Notes: a model not told the origin generated them from the sequence alone. A stretch of 29,526 nucleotides of DNA from Bacillota bacterium (GCA_003511465.1 DOID01000145.1:2550-32075), one strand, 5' to 3'; shown: positions 1 to 9,036, numbered from the stretch's first letter. Program-made: numbers and translations.

Positions 1-14
1 GCAGCGAGTGGAGT

Positions 15-124
15 TTGCCGGATTGTTGGTAGGCGGCGTGATCAGCTGTGCATAGCGTCCTTGCTCTACTTGCTGCTGACGCCGCGAGTCAACTCAATGA
101 AGAGTGCTTCCAACAATCCGGCAA
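15..124. repeat. Nested inverted repeat (15-bp perfect outer arms)
   Basis: Positions 15-29 (TTGCCGGATTGTTGG) are the exact reverse complement of 110-124. Inside them, 33-39 (GCGGCGT) pairs with 79-85 (ACGCCGC), so the DNA or RNA can fold into a nested two-tier stem. There is no U-tract after the outer arm, so it is not a standard intrinsic terminator. No ORF here resembles a known protein. A frame ending in TAG at 53-55 reads hydrophobic (EFAGLLVGGVISCA) and could be the tail of a gene outside the window, but this is a guess. The element could be a mobile palindromic repeat or a decayed structured RNA. Confidence 0.6.
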
Positions 125-133
125 GGATGCTCC

Positions 134-159
134 CCGGCGCGCTGGGGTAATAGCGCCGG
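134..159. repeat. GC-rich 7-bp hairpin
   Basis: CCGGCGC at 134-140 pairs with GCGCCGG at 153-159 across a 12-nt loop, just after the larger inverted repeat. It is followed by ATCTTTAG, which is too poor in T for a convincing terminator. It could still end transcription from a gene left of the window. Confidence 0.45.
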
Positions 160-216
160 ATCTTTAGATTGGAATACGCAGGCGAAATAATCTACAAAGG
201 CGATCATACACCACAA

Positions 217-247
217 GCGACGAGTGACGAGTATCGAGCGACGAGAG
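217..247. repeat. Short degenerate GACGAG repeats
   Basis: The stretch contains GCGACGAG at 217-224, GACGAG at 226-231 and GCGACGAG again at 238-245, separated by short T-rich pieces. It lies in the spacer before the ABC transporter operon. Nothing codes here and no function can be assigned. Confidence 0.5.
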
Positions 248-278
248 TACTTTCTAAAATAGATAAGGATGGAACTTC

Positions 279-998
279 ATGCTGGTTTTAAACAAGGTGA
301 CGAAAACTTATGATGGGGAAAAAAAGGCGGTCAACCAGTTGAGTTTAGAGGTTGCCCCGGGAGAAATTTTTGGCTTTATCGGTCCTAATGGTGCCGGTAA
401 GACCACAACGATCAAGATGATCACCGGACTACTCCCTCCAACTGCGGGGCAGATTCTAATTAACGGCGTTGATTTGGCCACCTCACCGGTGGCCGCCAAA
501 AGGAATTTTACCTATGTACCCGATCACCCGGAGATTTTTAGTGCGATCCGGGGGATCGATTATCTGCATTTCCTTGCCGATATGTATGACGTTTCTGCGC
601 AAACGCGACGCGTCCGGATTGAGCAGTATACACAGCTTTTTGGAATCTATGATTTTCTGGGGGAAATCATCCAATCCTATTCCCACGGGATGAAGCAGAA
701 ACTAGTGATTTGCGGCGCTTTGTTACCGGAAGCCCCTTTGTTTATCTTGGATGAACCCTTGGTTGGCCTTGACCCCTTAGCGGCGAAGCATTTAAAGGAG
801 ATCATGGGAAAGCGCTGTGCCGCCGGTGGAACGGTTTTTTTCTCTTCCCATCTTTTGACGATCGTGGAGCAAATCTGTGACCGGATTGCGGTGATCAATC
901 AAGGCGAATTGATCGCTTGCGACCGGCCGGAGCGGATTAAAAACGGCTCTAACCATAGCCTAGAGGAGATTTTCCTGGAGTTGACTAAGGATGCGTAA
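279..998 (+). CDS. ABC transporter ATP-binding protein (EcsA-like)
   Basis: This is a 239-aa nucleotide-binding subunit that would power the membrane protein encoded next to it. Walker A is GPNGAGKT at residues 35-42, followed by a Q-loop region, Walker B with FILDEPLVGLDP, and an H-loop in FFSSHLL. The signature motif reads YSHGMKQK instead of LSGGQ, a form seen in EcsA-type and other ABC-2 exporters. The protein has no membrane segments. The ATG at 279 has a weak ribosome site (AAGGATGG, 265-272). The stop overlaps the start of the permease by 8 nt, so the two are almost certainly translationally coupled. The substrate is unknown. In Bacillus subtilis, EcsAB influences secretion and sporulation, but that function cannot be transferred from sequence alone. 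Confidence 0.9.
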   Translation: MLVLNKVTKTYDGEKKAVNQLSLEVAPGEIFGFIGPNGAGKTTTIKMITGLLPPTAGQILINGVDLATSPVAAKRNFTYVPDHPEIFSAIRGIDYLHFLADMYDVSAQTRRVRIEQYTQLFGIYDFLGEIIQSYSHGMKQKLVICGALLPEAPLFILDEPLVGLDPLAAKHLKEIMGKRCAAGGTVFFSSHLLTIVEQICDRIAVINQGELIACDRPERIKNGSNHSLEEIFLELTKDA

Positions 999-2556
999 AT
1001 TTTTTGTTCTGGTTAAGTTTGAATTGATGGATTTTTTTAGCAAATATCAGAGTGGAAGCGGATGGGGCACCGGCAGGCGCGGGAAGGGGCTGGTGATCCT
1101 AACTTTGCTTTTGCTAATGATCCCTTTCACACAAATGTCGATCGGGGTTTATCACCGTTTTTACGGGTTGGGGCGGCCGGAATTAGCGGTTGCTTTTATG
1201 ATCTTGCTGACTTTTTTATTGATGACTTTGACTGCTATACCCTTGATTTATTCCTTATTTTTGTATCGGAATGATTTCCAGTATTTATCCGCCTTGCCGA
1301 TCCCCGAATCCTATCTGGGAATGGCGAAATTGAGTATCGTCTGGCTTTATTTGGTCGGGATAAACTTGGTGCTTTGGCTTCCGGTCTCCATCTTGACGGG
1401 TTTAGACTTAGGGTGGATCGATCGTGGATTAATCACAGGCTTCCTGATTGGAATCCTGACCCCGTTTCCGCCGCTTTTTTTTTCCACGTTGGCTGTTTTA
1501 GCCCTAACACTGGTGGGGGTTAAGGGGCGGCGCAAAAACCTGATTTCTACCTTCTTCGGTTTTGCCCTGCTCGGTTTGGTGCTTGGTACCCAACTTTTTC
1601 TTACCAGTGAAAGCGGCGTGGGCTTGATTGCGCTGACGGAGGGTTGGAGCAGGTATTACCCGCCGACGGCGTGGATGGTACGGCTAATCAGCGGTTCGCG
1701 CGCAAATATAATCCCCTTGATGGGGTTAACGGTGGGTTGCTATTGGGGCTTGCAGACGGGCGCCGGGCGGTTGTACCGGATTGCCTTACATCAAGCTGAA
1801 ACAAACTCGACACTCCAGAGTTTTTCCCTGTTTGAGCAGCCCAAAAGCAAATATCGGCAGTTGCTCCGGAGGAACCTGTTGATTATCGGTAAACAACCGG
1901 TATTTTTGATGAATACGCTACTCACGTTGGTGGTGCCCGGGCTTATTTTGCTGGCCGGTTTTCTGGCTGGGGATTTTACACCGGAAAATTTGGCGGAGGG
2001 GCAGAGCCAGCTTACTCTGGTGTGGGTGGGACTGGCTTCAGCTCCGGCTTTATTGGTTAATTTGTCGGTGACGGCGATCACCCGGGAAGGGAAGGCCTTC
2101 TGGGAAACAAAGGTTTTACCGGTAACGACCTGGGATAACCTGCGCTCCCGGATCGGAACGACCATCTTGATTAATTTGACTGCGTCCATGGTAATGCTCA
2201 TCTTGGCCCTCCTCTGTTTTCCCCTCACAATTAGCTCCGTCATTTCCGGGCTCTTTTTTGTCGTCATGTTGACGGTTTTTCTAGCCCATTCCGATCTGGT
2301 GCTCAATATTTATCGGCCCTTTCTGAACTGGAGTCATCCGGCGGCGGCGATTAAAAACAATCTCAATGTCATTCTTTCCTTAGCCTCCCGGCCTCTCCTA
2401 ACGGTGATCCCCGTTTTGACCGTATTTTGCCTCCCGGGGGCCAGTCTAAGCGCCATCCTTTTTTATTCCGGTTTGCTCTTGTTCCTCCTGACGCTTTTGG
2501 TGCGTAAGTTTTTACAAACCGTTATGGTGGAAAAGTTTGATCAGATTGGCGGTTAA
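991..2556 (+). CDS. ABC exporter permease, large multi-span membrane protein
   Basis: This 521-aa protein is very hydrophobic, with roughly ten to twelve membrane segments by eye, and is the likely partner of the upstream ATPase, whose gene it overlaps by 8 nt. A basic, glycine-rich loop (GSGWGTGRRGKG, about residues 22-33) precedes the first segment. The YRNDFQYLSALPIPE stretch after the third segment resembles the conserved segment of the putative ABC exporter family PF16949. Two halves, each with about six segments, are separated by a soluble linker near residues 265-295. The family is poorly characterised, and lipid, peptide or drug export are all possible. The murI promoter lies within its last codons and just past the stop. 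Confidence 0.75.
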   Translation: MRKFFVLVKFELMDFFSKYQSGSGWGTGRRGKGLVILTLLLLMIPFTQMSIGVYHRFYGLGRPELAVAFMILLTFLLMTLTAIPLIYSLFLYRNDFQYLSALPIPESYLGMAKLSIVWLYLVGINLVLWLPVSILTGLDLGWIDRGLITGFLIGILTPFPPLFFSTLAVLALTLVGVKGRRKNLISTFFGFALLGLVLGTQLFLTSESGVGLIALTEGWSRYYPPTAWMVRLISGSRANIIPLMGLTVGCYWGLQTGAGRLYRIALHQAETNSTLQSFSLFEQPKSKYRQLLRRNLLIIGKQPVFLMNTLLTLVVPGLILLAGFLAGDFTPENLAEGQSQLTLVWVGLASAPALLVNLSVTAITREGKAFWETKVLPVTTWDNLRSRIGTTILINLTASMVMLILALLCFPLTISSVISGLFFVVMLTVFLAHSDLVLNIYRPFLNWSHPAAAIKNNLNVILSLASRPLLTVIPVLTVFCLPGASLSAILFYSGLLLFLLTLLVRKFLQTVMVEKFDQIGG

Positions 2557-2564
2557 GGTATAAT
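2537..2564 (+). promoter_or_regulatory. Sigma-A type promoter for murI
   Basis: The -35 element TTGATC (2537-2542) and the perfect -10 TATAAT (2559-2564) are separated by 16 nt. The promoter overlaps the last codons of the permease gene and would start transcription about 70-75 nt before the murI start codon, separating murI-fhs-folD from the ABC operon. Confidence 0.65.
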
Positions 2565-2644
2565 GAGGTAAGGGAAAATAGAAACAAGAAGGAATATAGA
2601 AAGCTTTTTTCGTTGTATAGAGCTTTGTGGGAAGGTGATGAAGA

Positions 2645-3457
2645 TTGGCGGCTGCTGATCCGATTGGCTTGTTTGACTCGGGGGTAGGGGGACTCTCCAT
2701 CATGAAAGAGGTTCGACGGATGTTACCGCATGAGGATCTGATCTATGTCGCCGACTCTAAATATTGCCCCTATGGGGAAAAGACTCCCCAGGCGATTCAG
2801 GAACGGGCCCGCAAAGTCACCGAATTTTTGCTGGCCAAGGGGGTAAAGCTGATTGTGGTGGCTTGTAACACCGCGTCGGTCGCCGCTCTTAAGTATTTAC
2901 GGGCGGCCTTTACTTTGCCTTTTGTCGGGGTGGAACCGGCCGTGAAACAGGCGGCGTTATTTACGAAGAATAAGAAGATCGGGGTACTCGCAACCGGTCT
3001 GACCCTTTCCGGTGAAAAATTCACTTCCTTGGTTGAAAAGTTTGGTGGTGGCATTACGGTCGTTAACCAAGCCTGTCCGGGTCTGGTGGAGCAGGTAGAA
3101 GCAGGCCAGGTCAGTGGTCCGGAGACGGAGACCATGCTCCGCATGTACCTGAAGCCGCTCCAGGACACCGGGGTTGATGTGGTGGTCTTAGGGTGTACCC
3201 ATTATCCTTTCCTCCGGCCGTTGGTAGTAAAAATTGTGGAACCAGGGATCCAGGTCATCGATACCGGTATGCCGGTGGCGCGACAGACCAAGCGTGTCCT
3301 CACCCAAGCGGAGTTGTTGGCACCGGAAACGCGGATTGGTCAAGATTGGTTTTATACTTCCGGTAACCCTTCGTTGGTTGGCCCTGTCGTTGAGCGTTTG
3401 TGGGGAGCAAACGAAGTAGTAGTAGAACGAATTCCGCCTCCCTTTGCGACAGACTAA
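2645..3457 (+). CDS. murI: Glutamate racemase
   Basis: The enzyme converts L-glutamate to D-glutamate for peptidoglycan stem peptides in the cytoplasm. The 270-aa protein has the family hallmarks: FDSGVGGLS near the N terminus, the first catalytic cysteine in VVACNTAS (Cys74) and the second in GCTHYP (Cys184). The start is TTG at 2645, chosen because AAGGTGAT (2632-2639) sits at the right distance and the MAAADPIGLFDSG start matches the family. The ATG at 2638 is in another frame and stops after six codons. The gene has its own promoter and is followed after 35 nt by fhs, with no terminator between, so the two may be cotranscribed. Confidence 0.97.
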   Translation: MAAADPIGLFDSGVGGLSIMKEVRRMLPHEDLIYVADSKYCPYGEKTPQAIQERARKVTEFLLAKGVKLIVVACNTASVAALKYLRAAFTLPFVGVEPAVKQAALFTKNKKIGVLATGLTLSGEKFTSLVEKFGGGITVVNQACPGLVEQVEAGQVSGPETETMLRMYLKPLQDTGVDVVVLGCTHYPFLRPLVVKIVEPGIQVIDTGMPVARQTKRVLTQAELLAPETRIGQDWFYTSGNPSLVGPVVERLWGANEVVVERIPPPFATD

Positions 3458-3492
3458 ATATTTTCTTACGATCCGGAGAAAGGAGTGGACAG

Positions 3493-5166
3493 ATGCGTAG
3501 CGATATTGAAATTGCCCAACAAGCCCAGATGCGTCCCATGGCAGAGGTGGCAGTTGAACTGGGACTAACGGAAGGAGAATTTGAACTTTACGGCCGTTAT
3601 AAAGCGAAAGTTTCCCTTACTGCTCTGGAAGAGCGCAAGGGGACGCCCGACGGAAAACTGATTTATGTTACAGCGATTACCCCAACGCCGGCCGGTGAAG
3701 GGAAAACCTGTACTGCGGTGGGATTAACGCAGGCGTTAGGGTGTTTAGGAAAAAAAGCAGCGGTAGCCCTGCGGGAACCGTCCTTGGGACCGACTTTCGG
3801 CGTTAAAGGAGGAGCGGCCGGTGGCGGTTATGCCCAAGTGCTACCCATGGATGAGATTAATCTCCACTTTACCGGCGATCTTCATGCGGTTACCGCCGCG
3901 CACAATCTGTTGGCGGCGGTACTGGATAATCACATTTACCAGGGGAATGCCTTGGGAATTGACCCCAAACGGGTGCTGTGGCGCCGGGTGATGGATATCT
4001 CCGATCGTCAGCTCCGCCATATTGTGGTGGGACTGGGGGCGAAGAGCGACGGGACAATACGGGAAAGTGGATTTGACATCACGGTGGCCTCGGAGATTAT
4101 GGCCATCCTTTGCCTGGCGACTGACGCTGTCGATCTGAAGCAGCGGCTAGGATCGATTTTGGTGGCCTATAACTTTCAAGGTCAACCGGTTTTCGCCCGC
4201 GATTTAGGGGTGGTCGGCGCCATGGCCGTTCTGCTCAAGGAAGCGCTGAAACCCAATTTAGTCCAGACTTTAGAGGGTCAACCGGCGTTTATTCACGGGG
4301 GACCTTTTGCTAATATTGCCCATGGCAATAATAGTATTTTGGCGACGAAATTAGCGCTGAAACTGGCTGATTATGTTGTGACCGAGGGTGGCTTCGCTTC
4401 TGATCTAGGGGCGGAGAAATTCTTTGATCTGGTGGCACCCCAGTTCGGACTGGTGCCGGATGTGGTGGTTCTGGTTGCTTCAGTCCGCGCACTGAAAAGT
4501 CATGGGGGTGTTCCCCTGGTTGAAATGGCAACGCCGGATCCGGCGGCGGTTGACCGCGGCCTGAGTAATCTAAAAAAACACTTATCCAATCTGAGGGAGG
4601 TCTTTCGTCTCCCGGTGGTGGTGGCTTTAAACAAATTCCCAACCGATGCTCCGGAAGAAGTGGCTGTTGTTCTGGATTTCTGCCGAGGAGAGCAAGTTCC
4701 GGCGGAAATTTCGGAAGTGGTAGCCCAGGGCGGCGTCGGCGGGACAAAACTTGCTCAAGAGGTTCTTACCACGATTGACACGGCGGAAAACCACTTTACT
4801 CCCTTGTATAGCAGTGCAACTCCGCTCGAAGCGAAGATTGCTTTGCTGGCTACTAAGATTTATGGCGCCAGCGAAGTTACATATACCAAGGAAGGGCAGC
4901 GCGCCCTAGAAGAAATTAAAAACCTCGGTTTTGACCACCTGCCGGTCTGTGTGGCTAAAACCCAGATGTCACTATCGGACAATCCGAAACTCAAAGGGGC
5001 GCCTCAGGGGTGGAGTTTAACGGTGCGTGATCTTAAACTAGCAGCCGGAGCCGGTTTTGTCGTTGTTTTTGCCGGTAATATTCTGACTATGCCCGGTTTA
5101 CCGAAGACTCCAGCGGCCCAGCAGGTTGATCTATTACCGGATGGGAGCATTGTGGGCTTATTTTAG
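3493..5166 (+). CDS. fhs: Formate-tetrahydrofolate ligase
   Basis: The enzyme makes 10-formyl-tetrahydrofolate from formate, THF and ATP, the entry of formate into one-carbon metabolism and, in acetogens, the methyl branch of the Wood-Ljungdahl pathway. The P-loop TPAGEGKT lies at residues 65-72, followed by EPSLGPTFGVKGGAAGGGYAQV and later FDIT and GGVGGTKLAQ segments typical of the family. An in-frame ATG at 3400 would add 31 residues but lies inside murI and lacks a good ribosome site. The ATG at 3493 is preceded by AAAGGAGTGG and gives the usual length, 557 aa. folD starts 22 nt downstream, which places successive folate reactions in one transcript. Fhs alone does not prove acetogenesis. 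Confidence 0.97.
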   Translation: MRSDIEIAQQAQMRPMAEVAVELGLTEGEFELYGRYKAKVSLTALEERKGTPDGKLIYVTAITPTPAGEGKTCTAVGLTQALGCLGKKAAVALREPSLGPTFGVKGGAAGGGYAQVLPMDEINLHFTGDLHAVTAAHNLLAAVLDNHIYQGNALGIDPKRVLWRRVMDISDRQLRHIVVGLGAKSDGTIRESGFDITVASEIMAILCLATDAVDLKQRLGSILVAYNFQGQPVFARDLGVVGAMAVLLKEALKPNLVQTLEGQPAFIHGGPFANIAHGNNSILATKLALKLADYVVTEGGFASDLGAEKFFDLVAPQFGLVPDVVVLVASVRALKSHGGVPLVEMATPDPAAVDRGLSNLKKHLSNLREVFRLPVVVALNKFPTDAPEEVAVVLDFCRGEQVPAEISEVVAQGGVGGTKLAQEVLTTIDTAENHFTPLYSSATPLEAKIALLATKIYGASEVTYTKEGQRALEEIKNLGFDHLPVCVAKTQMSLSDNPKLKGAPQGWSLTVRDLKLAAGAGFVVVFAGNILTMPGLPKTPAAQQVDLLPDGSIVGLF

Positions 5167-5188
5167 TAATTGGCAAGGAGGCGAGGAT

Positions 5189-6058
5189 TTGAGCGCGAAA
5201 CTGCTTGATGGAAAGGCCCTAGCGAGTAGGGTTAAAGAAACGGTCCGCTGTGACGCGGAGCAACTGACGGCGTCCGGTGTGGTACCAGGGTTGGCGGTCG
5301 TCTTAGTCGGGGACGACCCGGCGTCCCGGATTTACGTGCGGAATAAGGAAAAAAATTGCCAAGAACTGGGGATTCGATCTGAAGTTTATCATTTACCGGC
5401 AACCACTACGCAAGCGGAACTTAATGCTTTGATTCAAAAACTTAATGCTGATGCAAAGATCAACGGTATTTTAGTGCAATTGCCCCTCCCAGCACCCTTG
5501 CGGGAAGAGGAAGTAACGTATCTCATAAAACCGGAGAAAGATGTGGATGGTTTTCACCCCTTTAATTTAGGCCGTTTGTTACGGGGAGAAGATGGGATCT
5601 GCCCTTGTACCCCGGCGGGCATTATGGCCTTAATCAAGGAGAGTGGGATTAAAGTTTGTGGCCGAGAATGTGTGGTGGTTGGTCGTAGTAACATTGTGGG
5701 TAAACCTGTGGCGCAGCTTTTGTTACAGGAACATGGCACCGTGACGATTTGTCATTCGCGAACCCGGGATCTGTCGGCGATGATCCGTCGCGCCGATCTT
5801 TTGGTGGTAGCGGTGGGAAAGGCTGGATTAGTTGAGGGGACGATGGTAAAACCCGGAGCGGTAGTGATTGATGTGGGGATGAATCGCTTGCCTTCCGGAA
5901 AGGTCGTCGGCGATGTCGACTTTTCGTCGGTTTCAAAAGTGGCGGGGGCAATTACACCCGTACCCGGCGGCGTAGGACCGATGACCATCGCGATGCTGAT
6001 GAAGAATACGGTAAGGGCAGCATTATTACAAAATCAAGATAAATTGGGTAAAAACTAG
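5189..6058 (+). CDS. folD: Methylene-THF dehydrogenase / methenyl-THF cyclohydrolase
   Basis: This bifunctional cytosolic enzyme interconverts 5,10-methylene-, methenyl- and 10-formyl-THF, the steps linking the Fhs product to glycine/serine and purine or thymidylate synthesis. Visible motifs are YVRNKEKNC (Tyr49, Lys53 and Lys55 fit the active-site YxxxK pattern), GILVQLPLP, KDVDGFHP, the NAD(P) site VVGRSNIVGKPVA and the C-terminal TPVPGGVGPMTIAML. The TTG at 5189 is chosen because AAGGAGGCGAGG (5175-5186) precedes it and the protein then begins at the conserved SAKLLDG, giving 289 aa. An in-frame start at 5126 would lie inside fhs and add 21 non-conserved residues. The distance from fhs is 22 nt. 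Confidence 0.97.
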   Translation: MSAKLLDGKALASRVKETVRCDAEQLTASGVVPGLAVVLVGDDPASRIYVRNKEKNCQELGIRSEVYHLPATTTQAELNALIQKLNADAKINGILVQLPLPAPLREEEVTYLIKPEKDVDGFHPFNLGRLLRGEDGICPCTPAGIMALIKESGIKVCGRECVVVGRSNIVGKPVAQLLLQEHGTVTICHSRTRDLSAMIRRADLLVVAVGKAGLVEGTMVKPGAVVIDVGMNRLPSGKVVGDVDFSSVSKVAGAITPVPGGVGPMTIAMLMKNTVRAALLQNQDKLGKN

Positions 6059-6137
6059 ACTTTTCCTCAATAATAAAGTATATTACTTATGGTATTCTTT
6101 TCTGCTGCCACTTATGTTTAGCGCAATTAATTGAAGC

Positions 6138-6237
6138 TTTTTCCGGAATGAGGATTATCCCGGAGTTTACGGGAAAAATAAGCCTGCCGGATGATTGTTA
6201 AACTAGTGACCATGAGAATCATCATGAGCATCATGGT
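6138..6237 (+). promoter_or_regulatory. Inverted repeats in the leader of ppdK
   Basis: In the 208-bp spacer between folD and ppdK, TTTTTCC (6138-6144) can pair with GGAAAAA (6172-6178). Within it, CCGG (6143-6146/6160-6163) and CCCG/CGGG (6159-6162/6170-6173) are mutually exclusive small stems. Further on, ACCATGA (6209-6215) pairs with TCATGGT (6231-6237) shortly before the ppdK ribosome site. No convincing promoter or U-tract is seen. The stems are short and may be chance. Confidence 0.25.
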
Positions 6238-6266
6238 GAATTTATACATAAGAATGGAGGAGTAGC

Positions 6267-8975
6267 ATGTCTAAGAATGTCTATTTTTTTGGGAAAGGTA
6301 AAGCCGATGGTACGGCGGAGATGAGAAATTTACTCGGGGGTAAAGGAGCAAACTTGGCTGAGATGACCAATTTGGGAATTCCTGTACCCGCCGGTTTTAC
6401 CATTACCACTGAGGTGTGTACGAGCTATTTCGAGAATAATCAGCAGTGGCCTACGGGGTTGGAAGCCGAGATCAAGACTAACTTGGAAAAAGTCGAAGCG
6501 GCCATGGGTAAAGTCTTTGGGGATACGAACAATCCTTTGCTGTTGTCGGTCCGTTCCGGCGCACGCGCCTCGATGCCGGGGATGATGGATACCATTTTGA
6601 ATTTGGGTTTAAACGACGATACCGTACAGGGGTTAATTAAAAGCTCCGGAAACGAACGATTTGCCTGGGATAGTTACCGACGCTTTATTCAGATGTACAG
6701 TAATGTGGTACTCGGGTTGGAGCACAGCAATTTCGAAGCCATCTTAGAGCAGAAGAAAGCGGAAAAAGGTGTTAAACTTGATTATGAGTTGGCGGCCGAA
6801 GATCTGAAAGACCTGGTTGCGAAGTTTAAAGCTTGGATCAAAACGAATTCGTCCACTGAGTTTCCCAGTGATCCCTGGACGCAATTGCGTGGCGCGATTA
6901 ATGCGGTCTTTTCTTCATGGATGAACCCACGCGCCATTACCTACCGGAAACTGAATAAGATCCCAGCCGAATGGGGTACGGCCGTTAATGTCCAAGCCAT
7001 GGTCTTTGGGAATATGGGAGACAATTCTGCAACCGGCGTGGCCTTTACACGGGACCCGTCTACAGGCGAGAATATATTTTACGGTGAATTTCTCATTAAT
7101 GCCCAGGGCGAAGATGTGGTTGCCGGGATCAGAACGCCCGAGGAGATCAGCTTAGAGGCCTCCAAAAACTGGGCGAAAAATAACGGTATCTCCGAAGAGG
7201 ATCGTAAAACCAAGTATCCTTCCTTAGAAGAATATATGCCTGAGTGTTACCAACAGCTGTTGCAACTACGGAAGACTTTGGAAGAACACTACAAAGACAT
7301 GCAGGATATTGAATTTACAATTCAAGACCGGAAATTATATATGCTGCAAACAAGAAGCGGCAAACGGACCGGACCGGCTGCGCTGAAAATTGCGGTGGAT
7401 CTGGTGGCCGAAGGCTTAATCGACAAAAAAACCGCGCTGCTCCGCATTGAACCGGAACAATTGGATCAACTCCTGCATCCGATGATTGACCCGAAAGCCA
7501 ACGTTAATAAGATCGCGAAAGGTTTACCGGCCAGCCCCGGCGCTGCCGTCGGCCAGGTGGTATTTACTGCTGAGGACGCCGAAGAATGGAATAACAAAGG
7601 CCATAAAGTGATTTTAGTCCGGACGGAAACCTCGCCGGAAGACATCAGTGGGATGCATGTGGCGCAGGGAATTTTAACTGCCCGCGGGGGCATGACCTCC
7701 CATGCGGCGGTGGTCGCTCGGGGTATGGGTAAATGTTGTGTCGCTGGGTGCAGCGATGCCTTGGTTGATGAGGGTAAGAAAATCGTCACCATCAATGGTA
7801 ATGTGTTAAAGGAAGGAGACTGGATGACCCTCAATGGTTCCACCGGAGATATTATCCTTGGGCAAGCGCCCTTGGTTGAGCCGGAGGTTTCCGGGAATTT
7901 CGAGACGTTGATGTCCTGGGCGGATGAAGTCCGGGCTTTAAGAGTCAGAACGAACGCCGATAGTCCCCATGATGCTAAAGTAGCCCGTGGTTTCGGCGCT
8001 GAAGGGATTGGACTCTGCCGGACTGAGCATATGTTCTTCGGTCCCGAGCACGAACGGATTTTGGCGGTACGTGAGATGATCCTTGCTGACGATGTGGAAG
8101 CGCGGAAGAAAGCGCTGAGCAAGATCCTACCGTACCAAAAGGCAGATTTTATGGCCATTTTTGAAGAGATGAAGGATCTCCCGGTAACCATTCGTCTGCT
8201 TGATCCGCCTTTACATGAGTTTTTACCCCACGACCGGAAAGGTCAAGAAGAAATGGCCGCTGAGATGGGGATCCCGGTCGAGAAGGTTATTGATAAAGTT
8301 AATTCGATGAGCGAGTTCAACCCGATGTTAGGCTTCCGTGGCTGCCGCCTTGGCGTGGTCTTCCCGGAAATCTTTGAAACTCAAGTACAAGCGATTTTTG
8401 AAGCTGCCTGTGAGCTTAGCAAGAAGGGTCAGAAGGTAGTACCGGAAGTGATGATCCCGTTAGTCGGAACCACCGGCGAGCTGAAGCTGATCAAGGATTA
8501 CAGTGTGAAAGTTGCCGAAGCGGTGATGGCGAAGGCCGGAGTTAAAATTGAATATCTGATCGGTACAATGATTGAGCTGCCACGGGCGGCCCTGATTGCA
8601 GATCAGATCGCCAAAGATGCCGAGTTCTTCTCCTTCGGAACTAATGATATGACCCAGATGGCCTTTGGCTACAGTCGGGATGATGCCGGGCGGTTTTTAC
8701 CGCTCTATGTCGATAAAAAGATTCTTGAGGACGACGTCTTCCAAAGACTAGATCAGGAAGGGGTCGGCCAATTATTGGAGATTGGCCTCCAAAAAGGACG
8801 TGCGCAACGACCTGGCATAAAAGTTGGAATCTGCGGCGAGCACGGTGGCGATCCCAGTTCTGTTGAATTCTGCCACAAGATCGGGATGGATTATGTGTCC
8901 TGTTCACCCTTTAGGGTGCCCATTGCCCGGTTGGCAGCGGCCCAAGCGGAGATTAAAAACCCGCGCCAGAAATAA
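6267..8975 (+). CDS. ppdK: Pyruvate, phosphate dikinase
   Basis: PPDK reversibly interconverts pyruvate, ATP and phosphate with PEP, AMP and pyrophosphate. In many anaerobes it runs glycolytically in place of, or beside, pyruvate kinase. The 902-aa protein has the full architecture: N-terminal ATP-grasp domain (about 1-350, including SVRSGARASMPGMMDTILN), the swivelling phosphohistidine domain with GGMTSHAAVVARGMG (His479), and the C-terminal TIM barrel with TEHMFF, GTNDMTQ and CGEHGGDP (Cys856). Both catalytic positions sit about 24 residues later than in the Clostridium symbiosum enzyme, as expected for a slightly longer protein. The ATG at 6267 follows ATGGAGGAG. It is transcribed alone or with folD and ends at a strong terminator. 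Confidence 0.97.
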   Translation: MSKNVYFFGKGKADGTAEMRNLLGGKGANLAEMTNLGIPVPAGFTITTEVCTSYFENNQQWPTGLEAEIKTNLEKVEAAMGKVFGDTNNPLLLSVRSGARASMPGMMDTILNLGLNDDTVQGLIKSSGNERFAWDSYRRFIQMYSNVVLGLEHSNFEAILEQKKAEKGVKLDYELAAEDLKDLVAKFKAWIKTNSSTEFPSDPWTQLRGAINAVFSSWMNPRAITYRKLNKIPAEWGTAVNVQAMVFGNMGDNSATGVAFTRDPSTGENIFYGEFLINAQGEDVVAGIRTPEEISLEASKNWAKNNGISEEDRKTKYPSLEEYMPECYQQLLQLRKTLEEHYKDMQDIEFTIQDRKLYMLQTRSGKRTGPAALKIAVDLVAEGLIDKKTALLRIEPEQLDQLLHPMIDPKANVNKIAKGLPASPGAAVGQVVFTAEDAEEWNNKGHKVILVRTETSPEDISGMHVAQGILTARGGMTSHAAVVARGMGKCCVAGCSDALVDEGKKIVTINGNVLKEGDWMTLNGSTGDIILGQAPLVEPEVSGNFETLMSWADEVRALRVRTNADSPHDAKVARGFGAEGIGLCRTEHMFFGPEHERILAVREMILADDVEARKKALSKILPYQKADFMAIFEEMKDLPVTIRLLDPPLHEFLPHDRKGQEEMAAEMGIPVEKVIDKVNSMSEFNPMLGFRGCRLGVVFPEIFETQVQAIFEAACELSKKGQKVVPEVMIPLVGTTGELKLIKDYSVKVAEAVMAKAGVKIEYLIGTMIELPRAALIADQIAKDAEFFSFGTNDMTQMAFGYSRDDAGRFLPLYVDKKILEDDVFQRLDQEGVGQLLEIGLQKGRAQRPGIKVGICGEHGGDPSSVEFCHKIGMDYVSCSPFRVPIARLAAAQAEIKNPRQK

Positions 8976-9002
8976 CGGGATCGAAAGCACATTTCAGGAT
9001 GG

Positions 9003-9036
9003 AAAAAAGGCTAAGGCACGAAGCTTAGCCTTTTTT
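9003..9036 (+). terminator. Intrinsic terminator after ppdK
   Basis: A perfect 13-bp stem (AAAAAAGGCTAAG, 9003-9015, with CTTAGCCTTTTTT, 9024-9036) closes an 8-nt loop and ends in a T-run. The A-rich left arm could make it work in both directions. Confidence 0.93.

Noticed and set aside
1..150. Open frame from the window edge to a TAA at 148-150
   Set aside because: Composition is dominated by the inverted repeat and nothing resembles a known protein.
1791..2306. 171-codon minus-strand frame inside the ABC permease gene
   Set aside because: It is wholly antisense to a convincing membrane protein gene, with no ribosome site or familiar motif.
3400..3492. 31-codon N-terminal extension of fhs from an upstream ATG
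   Set aside because: It lies inside murI, has no Shine-Dalgarno and is not conserved; ATG at 3493 gives the standard length.
7466..8191. 241-codon minus-strand frame inside ppdK
   Set aside because: It is antisense to the conserved catalytic core of PPDK; low-complexity Ser/Pro/Thr-rich shadow.
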